A stretch of DNA of 64,000 nt from Zhouia spongiae (GTDB lineage Bacteria; Bacteroidota; Bacteroidia; Flavobacteriales; Flavobacteriaceae). Below are positions 17,385 through 26,713 of the stretch, piece by piece; within the stretch, counting starts at the first letter, position 1; the number at the start of each line of letters is the position of its first letter. Both the position numbers and the translations under genes were made by a program. The notes beneath the pieces are model-generated. The model searched no databases, was not told the DNA's origin, and saw only the letters and a list, made by a program, of their open reading frames with translations. The stretch spans positions 868,001 through 932,000 of the forward strand of contig NZ_CP094326.1 in NCBI RefSeq assembly GCF_022760175.1. Reading direction: 5' to 3'.

Positions 17385-17774
17385 TTATTTAGTTTTTATA
17401 GATAAAACGTTAAATATTAACATTCCCCATGCAATAATCAGAAGCAATCCGCCTATCGGAGTAACAAATCCTATCTTTTTAAAATCAAATGATGATAAAT
17501 CGTTAGTCGCCAATCCGTAGATCGAGCCGGAAAACAGTATAATTCCTCCCACGACGAGATAAAAAATAGTCATTTTAGCTCCATTGTTCAGATACCCAGT
17601 ACCTCCGACGAATAATAAAAGTAACGCATGGTACATCTGATAGCGAACACCGGTCTCGAAAGTGTTAATTGCATCAGCATCTACTAATTTTTTCAGACCA
17701 TGAGCACCAAAAGCTCCTAAAATTACCGCCAGCATACCTAAGATGGCAGCAACACTCAAAATTGTTTTGTTCAT
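17385..17774 (-). CDS. DUF423 (YgdD) family membrane protein
   Basis: A 129-residue membrane protein with four hydrophobic segments and the family signature 'GAFGAHGLKK' plus 'FETGVRYQMYHALLLLF'. It matches the DUF423/YgdD family in length and both motifs. The function of the family is unknown. It is transcribed leftward, 90 nt upstream of pckA, and divergently from saccharopine dehydrogenase. Confidence 0.88.
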   Translation of the reverse strand: MNKTILSVAAILGMLAVILGAFGAHGLKKLVDADAINTFETGVRYQMYHALLLLFVGGTGYLNNGAKMTIFYLVVGGIILFSGSIYGLATNDLSSFDFKKIGFVTPIGGLLLIIAWGMLIFNVLSIKTK

Positions 17775-17814
17775 AACTTTACAAGGGAAATTTTTTATAA
17801 ATATAACAAATTGC

Positions 17815-17822
17815 TACATTCG
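17815..17822 (+). promoter_or_regulatory. Possible -7 box (TACATTCG) for saccharopine dehydrogenase
   Basis: TACATTCG lies 36 nt before the chosen ATG at 17859 and is the same octamer, at almost the same distance, as the one before the ALDH7 gene. If it is the promoter, the longer reading frame starting at 17811 would lie upstream of the transcript start, which supports the ATG at 17859. Confidence 0.45.
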
Positions 17823-17858
17823 TGTTATATAATTCAAAAATACAGAACTTACAACAGA

Positions 17859-19229
17859 ATGAGAAACATTTTAATCATTGGAGCGGGTAAATCAATTTCA
17901 TTTTTAGTACGGTATCTATTAGAGAAGTCTGAGAAGGAAAATTTATTTCTTACTATAGCTGACATTCAGCTGGAGAATGCCAGGGTATTGGTAAGAGATG
18001 CTTCAAATGTTGAATTACTCAAACTAGATATATTTAACGAATCCGAGCTTAAAACAGCTATAGAAAAAGCCACTATTGTCATATCGATGGTTCCGGCTCG
18101 ATTTCATATTCAAATAGCTAAAGAATGCCTGGATCAGAAGAAAAACCTGATTACAGCCTCCTACGTAAGTGACGAAATGAAAGCCCTCGACGAAGAAGTT
18201 AAGAATGCCGGTTTGGTATTTATGAATGAAATCGGACTCGATCCGGGCATCGACCATATGAGCGCCATGAAAGTGATTGATGAAATACGCGATAAAAATG
18301 GCAAAATGATTTTGTTTGAATCATTTACCGGCGGCTTGGTAGCTCCGGAAAGCGATAATAATCTCTGGAACTATAAATTTACCTGGAACCCTAGAAATGT
18401 TGTTTTGGCCGGTCAGGGTGGCGCCGCCAAATTTATACAGGAAGGCGCCTATAAATATATCCCGTACCATAAATTGTTCAGGAGGACTGAGTTTCTTACT
18501 ATTGAAGGTCATGGCAGATTTGAAGGCTATGCAAACAGGGATTCCCTGAAATACCGTTCTGCTTACGGACTTGACGATGTATTGACGTTATACAGGGGAA
18601 CCCTCAGAAGGGTTGGTTTTTCTAAAGCCTGGAATATGTTCGTGCAATTAGGAATGACTGATGACAGTTATGTTATTGAAGACTCTCAAAATATGAGCTA
18701 CCGCGATTTCACCAATGCCTTTTTGCCATATTCTCCCTCTGACGCTGTTGAATTAAAACTCAGACACTACCTGAAAATCGACCAGGACGATATTATGTGG
18801 GACAAACTGGTGGAACTCGATCTCTTTAATAAAGACAAACGTGTTGAACTTGAAAAAGCTACGCCTGCCCAGATACTGCAAAAAATACTGGAAGACAAAT
18901 GGACACTCTCCGAGAGCGACAAGGATATGATTGCCATGTACCATAAGTTCGGTTATGAAGTGAATGGAAAGAAACACCAGATAGATTCTACTCTGGTCGT
19001 AACCGGGGAAGACAAAACCTATACGGCCATGGCTAAAACTGTAGGGCTTCCGATTGGTATTGCCACCTTACAAATCTTAAATAAACGATACACAACCCCG
19101 GGGGTTCAGATTCCTCTTAACAAAGAACTCTACCTCCCGGTATTAAATGAACTGGAAACATACGGTATAAAATTTAACGAAAACATACTACCCTACCAGG
19201 GATACAACCCCAACAATGTGGCTGGTTAA
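17859..19229 (+). CDS. Saccharopine dehydrogenase (L-glutamate-forming, LYS9-type)
   Basis: A 456-residue protein of the saccharopine dehydrogenase family. It has an N-terminal Rossmann fold (ILIIGAGKSISFLVRYLLE, residues 4-22) and a long C-terminal substrate domain with 'NEIGLDPGIDHMSAMK' and 'GGLVAPESDNNLWNYKFTWN', typical of LYS9 and the second half of mammalian AASS. It interconverts saccharopine with glutamate and alpha-aminoadipic semialdehyde. The start at 17859 gives a clean Rossmann N-terminus; the longer frame adds 16 unrelated residues. Next to it are an Lrp regulator and, upstream, an ALDH7 enzyme for the product. Confidence 0.9.
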   Translation: MRNILIIGAGKSISFLVRYLLEKSEKENLFLTIADIQLENARVLVRDASNVELLKLDIFNESELKTAIEKATIVISMVPARFHIQIAKECLDQKKNLITASYVSDEMKALDEEVKNAGLVFMNEIGLDPGIDHMSAMKVIDEIRDKNGKMILFESFTGGLVAPESDNNLWNYKFTWNPRNVVLAGQGGAAKFIQEGAYKYIPYHKLFRRTEFLTIEGHGRFEGYANRDSLKYRSAYGLDDVLTLYRGTLRRVGFSKAWNMFVQLGMTDDSYVIEDSQNMSYRDFTNAFLPYSPSDAVELKLRHYLKIDQDDIMWDKLVELDLFNKDKRVELEKATPAQILQKILEDKWTLSESDKDMIAMYHKFGYEVNGKKHQIDSTLVVTGEDKTYTAMAKTVGLPIGIATLQILNKRYTTPGVQIPLNKELYLPVLNELETYGIKFNENILPYQGYNPNNVAG

Positions 19230-19324
19230 ACAACATGCTCAATCTCAACAATGACTTTTAAAACCCGCCGGCTTAGGGTTTGTTACCAGGTGTGTTTTGC
19301 CTTCGTCCGGCACAGACTCTATAG

Positions 19325-19354
19325 TTTCATATTAAAACCTATTTTGTAACTTTA
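19325..19354 (+). promoter_or_regulatory. Probable promoter of the Lrp gene
   Basis: A TTTC (19325-19328), an 18-nt spacer and TAACTTTA (19347-19354) resemble the Bacteroidota -33/-7 pair. The start codon lies 22 nt downstream. The same TAACTTTA box, also 22 nt before the start, precedes the 3-hydroxyanthranilate dioxygenase gene. Confidence 0.45.
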
Positions 19355-19376
19355 CTTTCAATTTATCACTCACACG

Positions 19377-19847
19377 ATGAAAGTAAACGACGATAAAATA
19401 GAAATAGACGGTATAGACAAAGAAATTCTTCGTTTTCTAATGGAAGACGCTCGCAAACCGATTTTAGAAATTGCACGAAAGATCGGTATCTCAGGAGCTG
19501 CTATCCATCAACGATTGAGAAAGCTGGAACAAAGCGGCCTGATTGCAGGCTCTAAATTTATAATCAATCCGAAAGTACTGGGCTATACTACAATGGCATT
19601 TATAGGCATCTACCTCGATAAAGCCATGCGAAACCCCGAAGCTGTAAAGCAGCTGCGAAAGATTCCTGAAGTACTCGAATGCCATTACACCACCGGAAAC
19701 TGGAGCATCCTGGCAAAGATCATCTGTAAAGACAACGAACATCTTATGAACCTGTTAAATCACAAGATTCAGAGCATAGAGGGGGTTTCAAGAACCGAAA
19801 CATTTATATCGCTGGCACAACAAATTGACAGGCAAATAAGTATATAA
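19377..19847 (+). CDS. Lrp/AsnC family transcriptional regulator
   Basis: A 156-residue regulator of normal Lrp length. The N-terminal winged helix-turn-helix spans about residues 10-65 ('DGIDKEILRFLMEDARKP', 'GISGAAIHQRLRKLEQSGLI'). The C-terminal RAM ligand-binding domain spans about 75-150 ('FIGIYLDKAM', 'ECHYTTGNWSILAKI'). Lrp proteins sense amino acids. It lies 147 nt downstream of saccharopine dehydrogenase in the same direction with its own promoter-like sequence, so control of lysine catabolism is a reasonable inference. Confidence 0.92.
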   Translation: MKVNDDKIEIDGIDKEILRFLMEDARKPILEIARKIGISGAAIHQRLRKLEQSGLIAGSKFIINPKVLGYTTMAFIGIYLDKAMRNPEAVKQLRKIPEVLECHYTTGNWSILAKIICKDNEHLMNLLNHKIQSIEGVSRTETFISLAQQIDRQISI

Positions 19848-19914
19848 ACACGGCGGAGCGAACCCAAGATTAGCGGTATTCTTCATCAACATTAACACCT
19901 TGCACTTTAACTAT

Positions 19915-19932
19915 AGCAAACTACCTCGGGGC
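19915..19932 (-). repeat. Partial mosaic intergenic repeat (right-end half)
   Basis: On the minus strand GCCCCGAGGTAGTTTGCT matches the right end of the full repeat copies at 32742-32835 and 37281-37350, with one base changed. Confidence 0.6.
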
Positions 19933-20276
19933 ATTAAAAGGAAAACCTAAAAAAGAAGAATGGATGTGTTCACAGACCTTCACTCAAATCACTACAGTAT
20001 TATATAAAAACAGGCATATCCTTCCTGATATGAGAACAGGCCAAGCCATGTCTTCACCATACTGATTCCAGATGGGATACATGGAAGCTACGGACTTGAA
20101 CGGAATTTATGGCATCTAAGAAAGGCATAATTGATGTTTTTTTGACATCTTCTAAGCGACACCGCAAATTTAGATGAATATAAAGAAAGTAATCATTAAA
20201 ATCAATATTTACCTCTGAAAACAACGTTAGCCTCCTGTGAGTTTTATCAAGAAGCTGATGGCTTGAGCTGAGTAAG

Positions 20277-20313
20277 AAAAAACCGTCCGGCATATACTCT
20301 CGGACGGTTTTTT
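20277..20313 (-). terminator. Intrinsic terminator of the zinc metallopeptidase gene
   Basis: A perfect 13-bp stem (AAAAAACCGTCCG / CGGACGGTTTTTT) with an 11-nt loop and T-runs in both directions lies 25 nt after the leftward stop. Confidence 0.85.
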
Positions 20314-20337
20314 TTAGTATGTTTTAATATCAAGGAC

Positions 20338-21033
20338 TTAATCCCTGCTTCCAAACACCTGCAAGGCCCAGTATACGAGATTTGCAAGAGCTCCTATGGC
20401 AGCAACCACATAGGTACGTGCAGCCCACTTTAATGAATCTTCGGCAGCTTTATATTCCTGCTGACTCACCATGTTTTTGTTTTGCAACCAGGCTAAAGCC
20501 CTGTTACTCGCATCATACTCTACCGGAAGTGTAACAAAACTAAAGAGTGTTGCCATTCCCATAAAGACAAGTCCGGCTACCGCTACCCAGTACCCCATTC
20601 CAACACCAGAAGCAGCTCCTAGTATCAATCCACCAATAACAAGCCATTGTGACATTCCCGAAGTAACGCTTACCACAGGCACAAGCTTAGAACGCATTTC
20701 CAGCCATTGGTAGGCCTGTGCATGTTGCACGGCGTGCCCACATTCGTGTGCCGCTACTGCTGCAGCTGCTGCATTTCGTTGATTGTATACTGACTCACTA
20801 AGGTTTACTGTTTTATTTTTCGGGTTGTAATGGTCCGTAAGCATTCCCGGAGTTGAAATAACCTTTACATCATAAACACCATTATCTGCAAGCATTTTCT
20901 CGGCAATTTCCTTTCCGCTCAATCCGTTTCTCAGGTACACCTGAGAATAATGCTTGAATTTGCTTTTAAGTTTAGAGCTTACAAGCATGCTTATAAGCGC
21001 AATACCACCAATAAGAATATAATATCCTAACAT
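20338..21033 (-). CDS. Neutral zinc metallopeptidase, YugP/DUF2 type
   Basis: A 231-residue membrane metallopeptidase. An N-terminal membrane helix (residues about 4-20) is followed by the zinc motif HECGH at residues 96-100 in 'VAAHECGHAVQHA'. Two more hydrophobic segments follow, 'WLVIGGLILGAASGVGMGYW' and 'VAVAGLVFMGMATLFSFV', then a last one at the C-terminus. Length and motif match the YugP family. Its substrate is unknown. Single gene with its own terminator. Confidence 0.9.
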   Translation of the reverse strand: MLGYYILIGGIALISMLVSSKLKSKFKHYSQVYLRNGLSGKEIAEKMLADNGVYDVKVISTPGMLTDHYNPKNKTVNLSESVYNQRNAAAAAVAAHECGHAVQHAQAYQWLEMRSKLVPVVSVTSGMSQWLVIGGLILGAASGVGMGYWVAVAGLVFMGMATLFSFVTLPVEYDASNRALAWLQNKNMVSQQEYKAAEDSLKWAARTYVVAAIGALANLVYWALQVFGSRD

Positions 21034-21119
21034 ATTTCAAAAATTAACTGTGATAAATATACAATGAAGATATCAAAAATCCGGCCGTTTTAGCTCGGTT
21101 TTAACAATCTGTACTTTTG

Positions 21120-21872
21120 TCAGTTCTTGAGCTTTTTCTTTGTCTTTCTTATCGTTGGTGATGAAATCCAAAAAAGCATAAATCCTGACAAAATGGTCAA
21201 CATCCCTAAAACTGAAAAGAAACGCAATACCCAGTTAGTGATATAATCGCGGCTTTCATAATCCATGGTATGCAACATCCAGAGAAAATCAAAACGTCTC
21301 CAATTATTATTCCGGATACTGGTAATCCGGTGTGATTGCGTAGAAACATACACCGAAGTTTCTTCTTCATTGTTAAAAGTAACTACATAAGCCGGCAATG
21401 GCTTTCCCCGATATTCATGATGAGCATTAACTCCATCTTTTAAATATTCAACAGTCTTCACTTCAAAGACATCGGTTAAACCCTTTGTCGCAATTAAAAC
21501 CGCCTGCGTTTCAGATACCGGCCTCATGATACTCAAATCACCAAGGCTGTATACCAGGTTCTGAATATGACCGGAAATCTTCACTTTCAGCAAAGCAAGC
21601 TCATCGACACCATTGTTGTATGTCTGAAAATCCTGCAATACAGCATCTGTTTTTAAGCTGTCCAATGCCGACTGGATATGGTGTAAATTCGCATTTTCAG
21701 TCACCGGATAGGGAGCGTGCCTGTAGGTGTCGCCATGCACATCATCCATGTCATTCCAGGAAAAATACAATCCGCCCAATGTCCAGAAAAAAAACTGGAT
21801 GCCTATAAAGACACCCAGATACCTGTGTATTTTACGCGTTTGATAATGTAAGCTTCCCTTAAAGAATTTCAT
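21120..21872 (-). CDS. PepSY domain-containing membrane protein
   Basis: A 250-residue protein with a membrane helix near each end (about residues 16-38 'RYLGVFIGIQFFFWTLGG' and about 215-238 'FFSVLGMLTILSGFMLFW') and a periplasmic PepSY-like region between, including 'YVVTFNNEEETSVYVSTQSH'. PepSY-TM proteins are often tied to iron or redox systems, but no such partner is adjacent here. The start codon overlaps the leuS stop by one base (TAATG), so it is coupled to leuS translation. Confidence 0.82.
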   Translation of the reverse strand: MKFFKGSLHYQTRKIHRYLGVFIGIQFFFWTLGGLYFSWNDMDDVHGDTYRHAPYPVTENANLHHIQSALDSLKTDAVLQDFQTYNNGVDELALLKVKISGHIQNLVYSLGDLSIMRPVSETQAVLIATKGLTDVFEVKTVEYLKDGVNAHHEYRGKPLPAYVVTFNNEEETSVYVSTQSHRITSIRNNNWRRFDFLWMLHTMDYESRDYITNWVLRFFSVLGMLTILSGFMLFWISSPTIRKTKKKLKN

Positions 21873-24685
21873 TACCCGACAATATTAATTATTTTGCCCG
21901 GAACCACAATTACCTTTTTAGGCGCTCTGCCATTTAACTGGGTTTTGGTGCGATCGTCTTCTAAAATAATCTTCTCTATTTCTTCTTTCGAAAGATCGAG
22001 TGGCAGTTCTTTTTTGAAACGCATTTTTCCGTTGAATGATACCGGATATTCCTTACTGCTTTCTACGAGGTGTTTTTCATCAAATACCGGCCACGAAGCT
22101 GTAGCTATTGATTCATCATGCCCCAAACCGGCCCATAATTCTTCAGCAATGTGTGGTGCATACGGTGATATTAAAACAGCCAATGGCTCTAAAACAGCAC
22201 GCTCGTGGCATTTTTGTGCTGTTAACTCATTCACGGCAATCATAAATCCTGAGACTGAGGTATTAAATGAGAAGTTGCCGATATCTTCTGTTGCTTTCTT
22301 AATGGTTTTATGCAAAGTCTTTAATGAATCTTTCCCCGGTTCGTTATCGGTAACGATTAAGCCGTTATCATCAAAATACAAACGCCAAAGTTTCTTTAAG
22401 AACCCTGCTACCCCTGTAATACCGGCCGTATTCCACGGCTTCGCTTGTTCTAATGGCCCTAAGAACATTTCGTACAAACGCAGGGTATCCGCTCCGTATT
22501 CATCGCAAATATCATCCGGATTTACTACGTTGTACTTCGACTTGGACATTTTTTCAACTTCGCGTCCAACAACATATTTGCCTTCTTCAAGAATGAACTC
22601 AGCATCTTTAAACTCAGGTCGCCAGTTTTTAAATGCTTCAACATCTAATTCATCCGAAGCGTTTACAAAAGACACGTCGGTATGAATTGGCTGTATATCA
22701 TAATCTCCTTTTAACCCTTTTGATACAAATTTATTTTCACCTTCTATTCTATACACAAAAGCACTCGTTCCCAGGATCATTCCCTGGTTGATGAGTTTCC
22801 TGGCAAATTCATCGACAGGCAACAAGCCTCTGTCGAAAAGGAATTTTTGCCAGAAGCGGCTGTACAGCAAGTGTCCGGTAGCATGTTCACTTCCGCCTAT
22901 GTACAAGTCGACATCTTTCCAGTAATTTAATGCCTCCTGTGAAGCAAATTCTTTTTCGTTAGCGGCATCCATATAGCGGTTAAAATACCACGAAGACCCT
23001 GCCCAACCCGGCATGGTATTCAGCTCTAACGGAAATACCGTTTCATGATCTACCAGATCGTTTGAAACTACTTCATGTTTTTCCGTATCCCAGGCCCACA
23101 CACCGGCATTCCCCAACGGCGGCTCGCCTGTTTCTGTCGGCAGGTATTTCTCTACTTCCGGCAAGCGAATCGGCAGATATTCGGCTTCGATCATTTGCGG
23201 CAGTCCGTTTACATAATAAACAGGGAACGGTTCTCCCCAATATCGCTGACGGCTGAATACAGCATCACGCAGACGGTAATTAATCTTACCTTTTCCTTGG
23301 CCCATTGCTTCAAGCTTCTCAATTACTTTTTGGGTCGCTTCTTTATATCCTAATCCGCTAATAAAATCGGAATTGGCAATTTTTGTATTGTCTTTATCGG
23401 CAAAAGCTTCTTCAGAGATAGCTACCCCATCAAAAATATTTTTAATCGGAATATTGAAGTGTTTTGCAAAATCGTAATCACGCTGATCGCCACACGGTAC
23501 CGCCATTACAGCACCTGTTCCGTAACTTGCCAGCACATAATCACCTATCCAGACCGGAATTTGCTCTCCGGTAAAAGGATGAATCGCATAAGCTCCGGTA
23601 AACACACCCGAAATGGTTTTCACATCGGCCATTCGGTCTCGTTCACTACGTTTTGCCGTAGCATCGATATAGGCTTCAACTTCGGCTTTTTGTTCGGTTG
23701 TTGTAATCTCTTTTACCAGGTCCAGTTCCGGTGCCAGCGTCATAAAGGTAACTCCGAATATGGTATCCGGACGCGTGGTGAACACTTCTATCATTTCGTT
23801 GTGTCCATCAATCTTAAATTTCACCGACGCCCCTTCCGAGCGCCCGATCCAATTGGTTTGCGATTCTTTTAGCGGCAAGGGCCAGTCAACTTTGGCCAGT
23901 CCGTCTAACAAACGTTGTGCATAGGCAGTAATCCGCATACTCCACTGCATCATTTTTTTACGTATTACCGGATGCCCCCCACGTTCTGAAACGCCATTTA
24001 CAATTTCATCATTCGCCAGCACAGTACCCAATGCAGGACACCAGTTTACTTCGGTCTCCGCCAGATAGGTCAATCTGTATTTTAAAAGAACGGTTTGTTT
24101 TTCTTCTTCAGAAAAAGACTTCCACTGATCGGCAGTAAAAGCTTCTGCATCTTCATCACAAACAGCATTTACGTCCGTATTCCCTTCCACTTCAAACGTT
24201 GCAATTAAAGTTGAAATATCTTCGGCCTTATCCGCATCAATATTGTACCATGAATTGAATAACCGGATAAATATCCACTGTGTCCATTTATAATATTCAG
24301 GATTAGACGTTCGCACTTCGCGGCTCCAGTCGAAAGAGAACCCGATTTTATCCAACTGTTCGCGGTATCTTGTAATATTGGCTTCTGTTGTAACTGCCGG
24401 GTGTTGCCCTGTCTGAATAGCGTATTGTTCAGCAGGTAGTCCGAAGGAATCATACCCCATCGGGTGCAATACATTATATCCCTGATGACGCTTAAATCGC
24501 GAATAGATATCACTGGCTATATATCCAAGCGGATGCCCTACATGCAATCCTGCCCCTGACGGGTAAGGAAACATATCGAGCACATAATATTTTGGCTTGT
24601 CGCTGTTATTTTCAGCTTTAAATGTTTTGTTTTCTCTCCAATACTTCTGCCACTTGGCTTCAATTTCGTTGAAATTGTACTTCAT
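21872..24685 (-). CDS. leuS: Leucyl-tRNA synthetase
   Basis: A 937-residue class I aminoacyl-tRNA synthetase. The HIGH-type motif is 'GAGLHVGHPLGY' at about residues 43-54, and the KMSKS loop is 'EKMSKSKYN'. The CP1 editing domain is visible ('TTRPDTIFGVTFM', 'GDQRDYDFA'). It is longer than the E. coli enzyme; an acidic insertion near residues 155-200 ('AFTADQWKSFSEEEKQ') accounts for part of this. It charges tRNA-Leu in the cytosol. The downstream PepSY gene is coupled to it. Confidence 0.97.
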   Translation of the reverse strand: MKYNFNEIEAKWQKYWRENKTFKAENNSDKPKYYVLDMFPYPSGAGLHVGHPLGYIASDIYSRFKRHQGYNVLHPMGYDSFGLPAEQYAIQTGQHPAVTTEANITRYREQLDKIGFSFDWSREVRTSNPEYYKWTQWIFIRLFNSWYNIDADKAEDISTLIATFEVEGNTDVNAVCDEDAEAFTADQWKSFSEEEKQTVLLKYRLTYLAETEVNWCPALGTVLANDEIVNGVSERGGHPVIRKKMMQWSMRITAYAQRLLDGLAKVDWPLPLKESQTNWIGRSEGASVKFKIDGHNEMIEVFTTRPDTIFGVTFMTLAPELDLVKEITTTEQKAEVEAYIDATAKRSERDRMADVKTISGVFTGAYAIHPFTGEQIPVWIGDYVLASYGTGAVMAVPCGDQRDYDFAKHFNIPIKNIFDGVAISEEAFADKDNTKIANSDFISGLGYKEATQKVIEKLEAMGQGKGKINYRLRDAVFSRQRYWGEPFPVYYVNGLPQMIEAEYLPIRLPEVEKYLPTETGEPPLGNAGVWAWDTEKHEVVSNDLVDHETVFPLELNTMPGWAGSSWYFNRYMDAANEKEFASQEALNYWKDVDLYIGGSEHATGHLLYSRFWQKFLFDRGLLPVDEFARKLINQGMILGTSAFVYRIEGENKFVSKGLKGDYDIQPIHTDVSFVNASDELDVEAFKNWRPEFKDAEFILEEGKYVVGREVEKMSKSKYNVVNPDDICDEYGADTLRLYEMFLGPLEQAKPWNTAGITGVAGFLKKLWRLYFDDNGLIVTDNEPGKDSLKTLHKTIKKATEDIGNFSFNTSVSGFMIAVNELTAQKCHERAVLEPLAVLISPYAPHIAEELWAGLGHDESIATASWPVFDEKHLVESSKEYPVSFNGKMRFKKELPLDLSKEEIEKIILEDDRTKTQLNGRAPKKVIVVPGKIINIVG

Positions 24686-24847
24686 CTTTATTAACTTCTG
24701 TATAATGACGGCTATGCCTCCTAAATAAATATCATAATTCGGTGGGCAAAAATACGATTAATGCATGACTCTGAAAAAGAAATAGATACTTCTTTAAGCG
24801 TTTCAACATTTGCAGCAATACTCAAGAAAACGATAAAAATTCTTACT

Positions 24848-24872
24848 TTTACTCGATCATCGAGATTTAAAT
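24848..24872 (+). repeat. Partial mosaic intergenic repeat (left-end half)
   Basis: A 25-bp segment here is identical to 32742-32766. It contains the odd-length palindrome CTCGATCATCGAG. After position 24872 the sequence diverges from the other copy and forms a separate 7-bp hairpin (ACTTCAT TCT ATGAAGT, 24874-24890). The element lies upstream of the patatin gene. Confidence 0.75.
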
Positions 24873-24978
24873 TACTTCATTCTATGAAGTACAGGGATAC
24901 AATGAAATATTTTTAAGCTTTTTTACTTTACTTTCTAAACCATTATCTTGAAAGCGTATTATTTAAACCCAAAATAAC

Positions 24979-25749
24979 ATGCCTGACAAAAAAATTGGAA
25001 TAGTTCTCTCGGGCGGGGGTGTAAAAGCCCTGGCCCATGTTGGCTTTTTAAAGGCTCTTGCTGAACATGGCATTCATCCGGCAGCACTGTCGGGAACCAG
25101 CGGGGGAGCGTTGGTTGCCGCCCTTTATGCTTCCGGCTACCGGCACGATGAGATGATTGCCTTTTTTAAAGAAACTCCTGTTTTTAAGTTCTCATTATTT
25201 GCCATGAACAAACCGGGGATTATGGACAGCGCCAAATACCATCTTCTATTCAAGAAATATTTCAGGAAAGACACTTTTGAAGAGCTTGATATCCCGATAA
25301 CTATAACGGCTACGAATATTACAACAGGAAGGGTTGCGTTTTTTAATTCGGGGGAACTCATTAAGCCTCTTATCGCTTCTTCCGCATTGCCTCCTTACTT
25401 TTCGCCTATTGAGATCAATGGTGACCTATACTCTGACGGGGGTATCTTAAACAACTTTCCGATCGCCCCGCTTCAAAGAGATTGCGATGCCATTTTAGGC
25501 AGTTTTGTAAACCCAATACGGAAAGTAGAAAAAAGCGAAGTGAACACGACCCTGAAACTGATTCAACGTGTTTATCACATCGGTATGGATGCCCTTTACT
25601 ACAATAAATTTAAAAGCTGTAATTATGTCTTTATCCCTGACGACATAGAAAAAATCAGCGTTTTAGACACTAAAATGATCGAGAAGGCTTTTACCTTAGG
25701 ATACGACCATGCCATGAAAGAAATGGAGGTTATCCTGGGAACCCTCTAA
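24979..25749 (+). CDS. Patatin-like phospholipase family protein (RssA-like)
   Basis: A 256-residue serine hydrolase of the bacterial patatin family. The oxyanion loop is 'SGGGVKALAHVG' (residues 11-22), the nucleophile motif is GTSGG with S41, and the Asp of the dyad lies in 'SDGGILNNFP'. No signal peptide is seen, so it is probably cytosolic and membrane-associated. It likely hydrolyses lipid acyl esters; the substrate is unknown. It is a single gene whose last 4 bp overlap the end of the convergent panE gene. Confidence 0.9.
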   Translation: MPDKKIGIVLSGGGVKALAHVGFLKALAEHGIHPAALSGTSGGALVAALYASGYRHDEMIAFFKETPVFKFSLFAMNKPGIMDSAKYHLLFKKYFRKDTFEELDIPITITATNITTGRVAFFNSGELIKPLIASSALPPYFSPIEINGDLYSDGGILNNFPIAPLQRDCDAILGSFVNPIRKVEKSEVNTTLKLIQRVYHIGMDALYYNKFKSCNYVFIPDDIEKISVLDTKMIEKAFTLGYDHAMKEMEVILGTL

Positions 25750-26675
25750 TATTTGCTTCTCGCTCTTTTTTCCTGAAGCAATAAAAGATTATAGATAAAT
25801 TCATTGACCGGCACATCAACACCGTACTTTATAGCTTCACGAACTACATAACCGTTAAAATCTTCCAGTTCTGATGGCTTTCCTTCCATGATATCACGTT
25901 GCATCGAGGCTGTAGTATGCGGATCTTGTTTTGCAATCCCTTCAAAAACCGCATCGACATCCTTCTGGGTTAAATTTATCCCTTTTGCCCGGGCAAGAAG
26001 CAAAATTTCGCTGGCCGTTTGACGCATTATATCCATCACAAAAGGGTTTTCCCGCATACCCCCCATTTCAGACCTTGTTAATGCTCCAATCCCGCTGATG
26101 GTACAGATAAACAGAAATTTTTTCCAGACTGCGGCTCCGATGTCATCAGCTATCAGATTATCAAAACCTGCTTCGTCAAAAATCTTTTTAAGGTGTTGAA
26201 TCCGTTCACTTTTTTCATTGTCCAGCTCTCCGAACATTACTTGCGGGTGAAATGCCTTATGCCTTATAACCCCGGGAGATTCTATAAAGCTGATAATCCT
26301 GCACAAACCACCTATCACGTGTTTCCCTCCGAGTACTTCCATTAACTTATCGGCATTATCTGCTCCATTCTGCAAGGGAAGAACCATCGTATTTTCTTCC
26401 AATATGGGTTTAATATCGCGTGCAACGTCACTTACCTGCCACGATTTCGTACATACCAGCACCAGATCCGGTGTTTCTATACTGCGGACATCGCTTGTTA
26501 CACTATTCGGTGCCGCTACAAAATCGCCATAAATACTTTTCACCTGCAGTCCATTTTTTTGTATGGCCTCCAGATGTCTTCCCCTGGCTATGAAAGTGAC
26601 CTTATGGTTGGTTTTTGCCAGTTTTCCGCCAAAATACCCTCCGACACCTCCAATTCCGTACACAACAATTTGCAT
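25746..26675 (-). CDS. panE: 2-dehydropantoate 2-reductase (ketopantoate reductase family)
   Basis: A 309-residue NADPH-dependent reductase. The N-terminal GIGGVGGYFGGKLA (residues 7-20) is the dinucleotide motif. 'LPLQNGADNADKL' and the C-terminal 'TTASMQRDIMEGKPSELEDF' with its Lys/Ser/Glu are typical of ApbA/PanE. It reduces ketopantoate to pantoate in coenzyme A synthesis. Several paralogues of this family act on other substrates, so the symbol is probable, not certain. Convergent 4-bp overlap with the patatin gene. Confidence 0.85.
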   Translation of the reverse strand: MQIVVYGIGGVGGYFGGKLAKTNHKVTFIARGRHLEAIQKNGLQVKSIYGDFVAAPNSVTSDVRSIETPDLVLVCTKSWQVSDVARDIKPILEENTMVLPLQNGADNADKLMEVLGGKHVIGGLCRIISFIESPGVIRHKAFHPQVMFGELDNEKSERIQHLKKIFDEAGFDNLIADDIGAAVWKKFLFICTISGIGALTRSEMGGMRENPFVMDIMRQTASEILLLARAKGINLTQKDVDAVFEGIAKQDPHTTASMQRDIMEGKPSELEDFNGYVVREAIKYGVDVPVNEFIYNLLLLQEKRARSKY

Positions 26676-26713
26676 GAGTTTAAGTTATAGTTTACGTATT
26701 AAAATTACTTTAT

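Larger units (their letters stand above)
19848..20337. other. 490-bp gene-free stretch
   Basis: No credible coding region on either strand; the 79-codon leftward frame at 20054-20293 has no recognisable domain. It holds a partial copy of the mosaic intergenic repeat (19915-19932) and, at its right end, the terminator of the zinc peptidase gene. The remainder may be degraded sequence; nothing further is recognisable. Confidence 0.6.

Noticed and set aside
20054-20293. A 79-codon leftward frame in the gap after the Lrp gene
   Set aside because: No domain, no signal peptide and no good upstream signals, and it runs into the terminator of the neighbouring gene. A degraded gene cannot be excluded but cannot be supported.
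21894-22685. A 263-codon rightward open frame opposite leuS
   Set aside because: It lies entirely antisense to the leuS coding region, has a Ser/Pro-rich composition typical of a complementary frame, and shows no domain.
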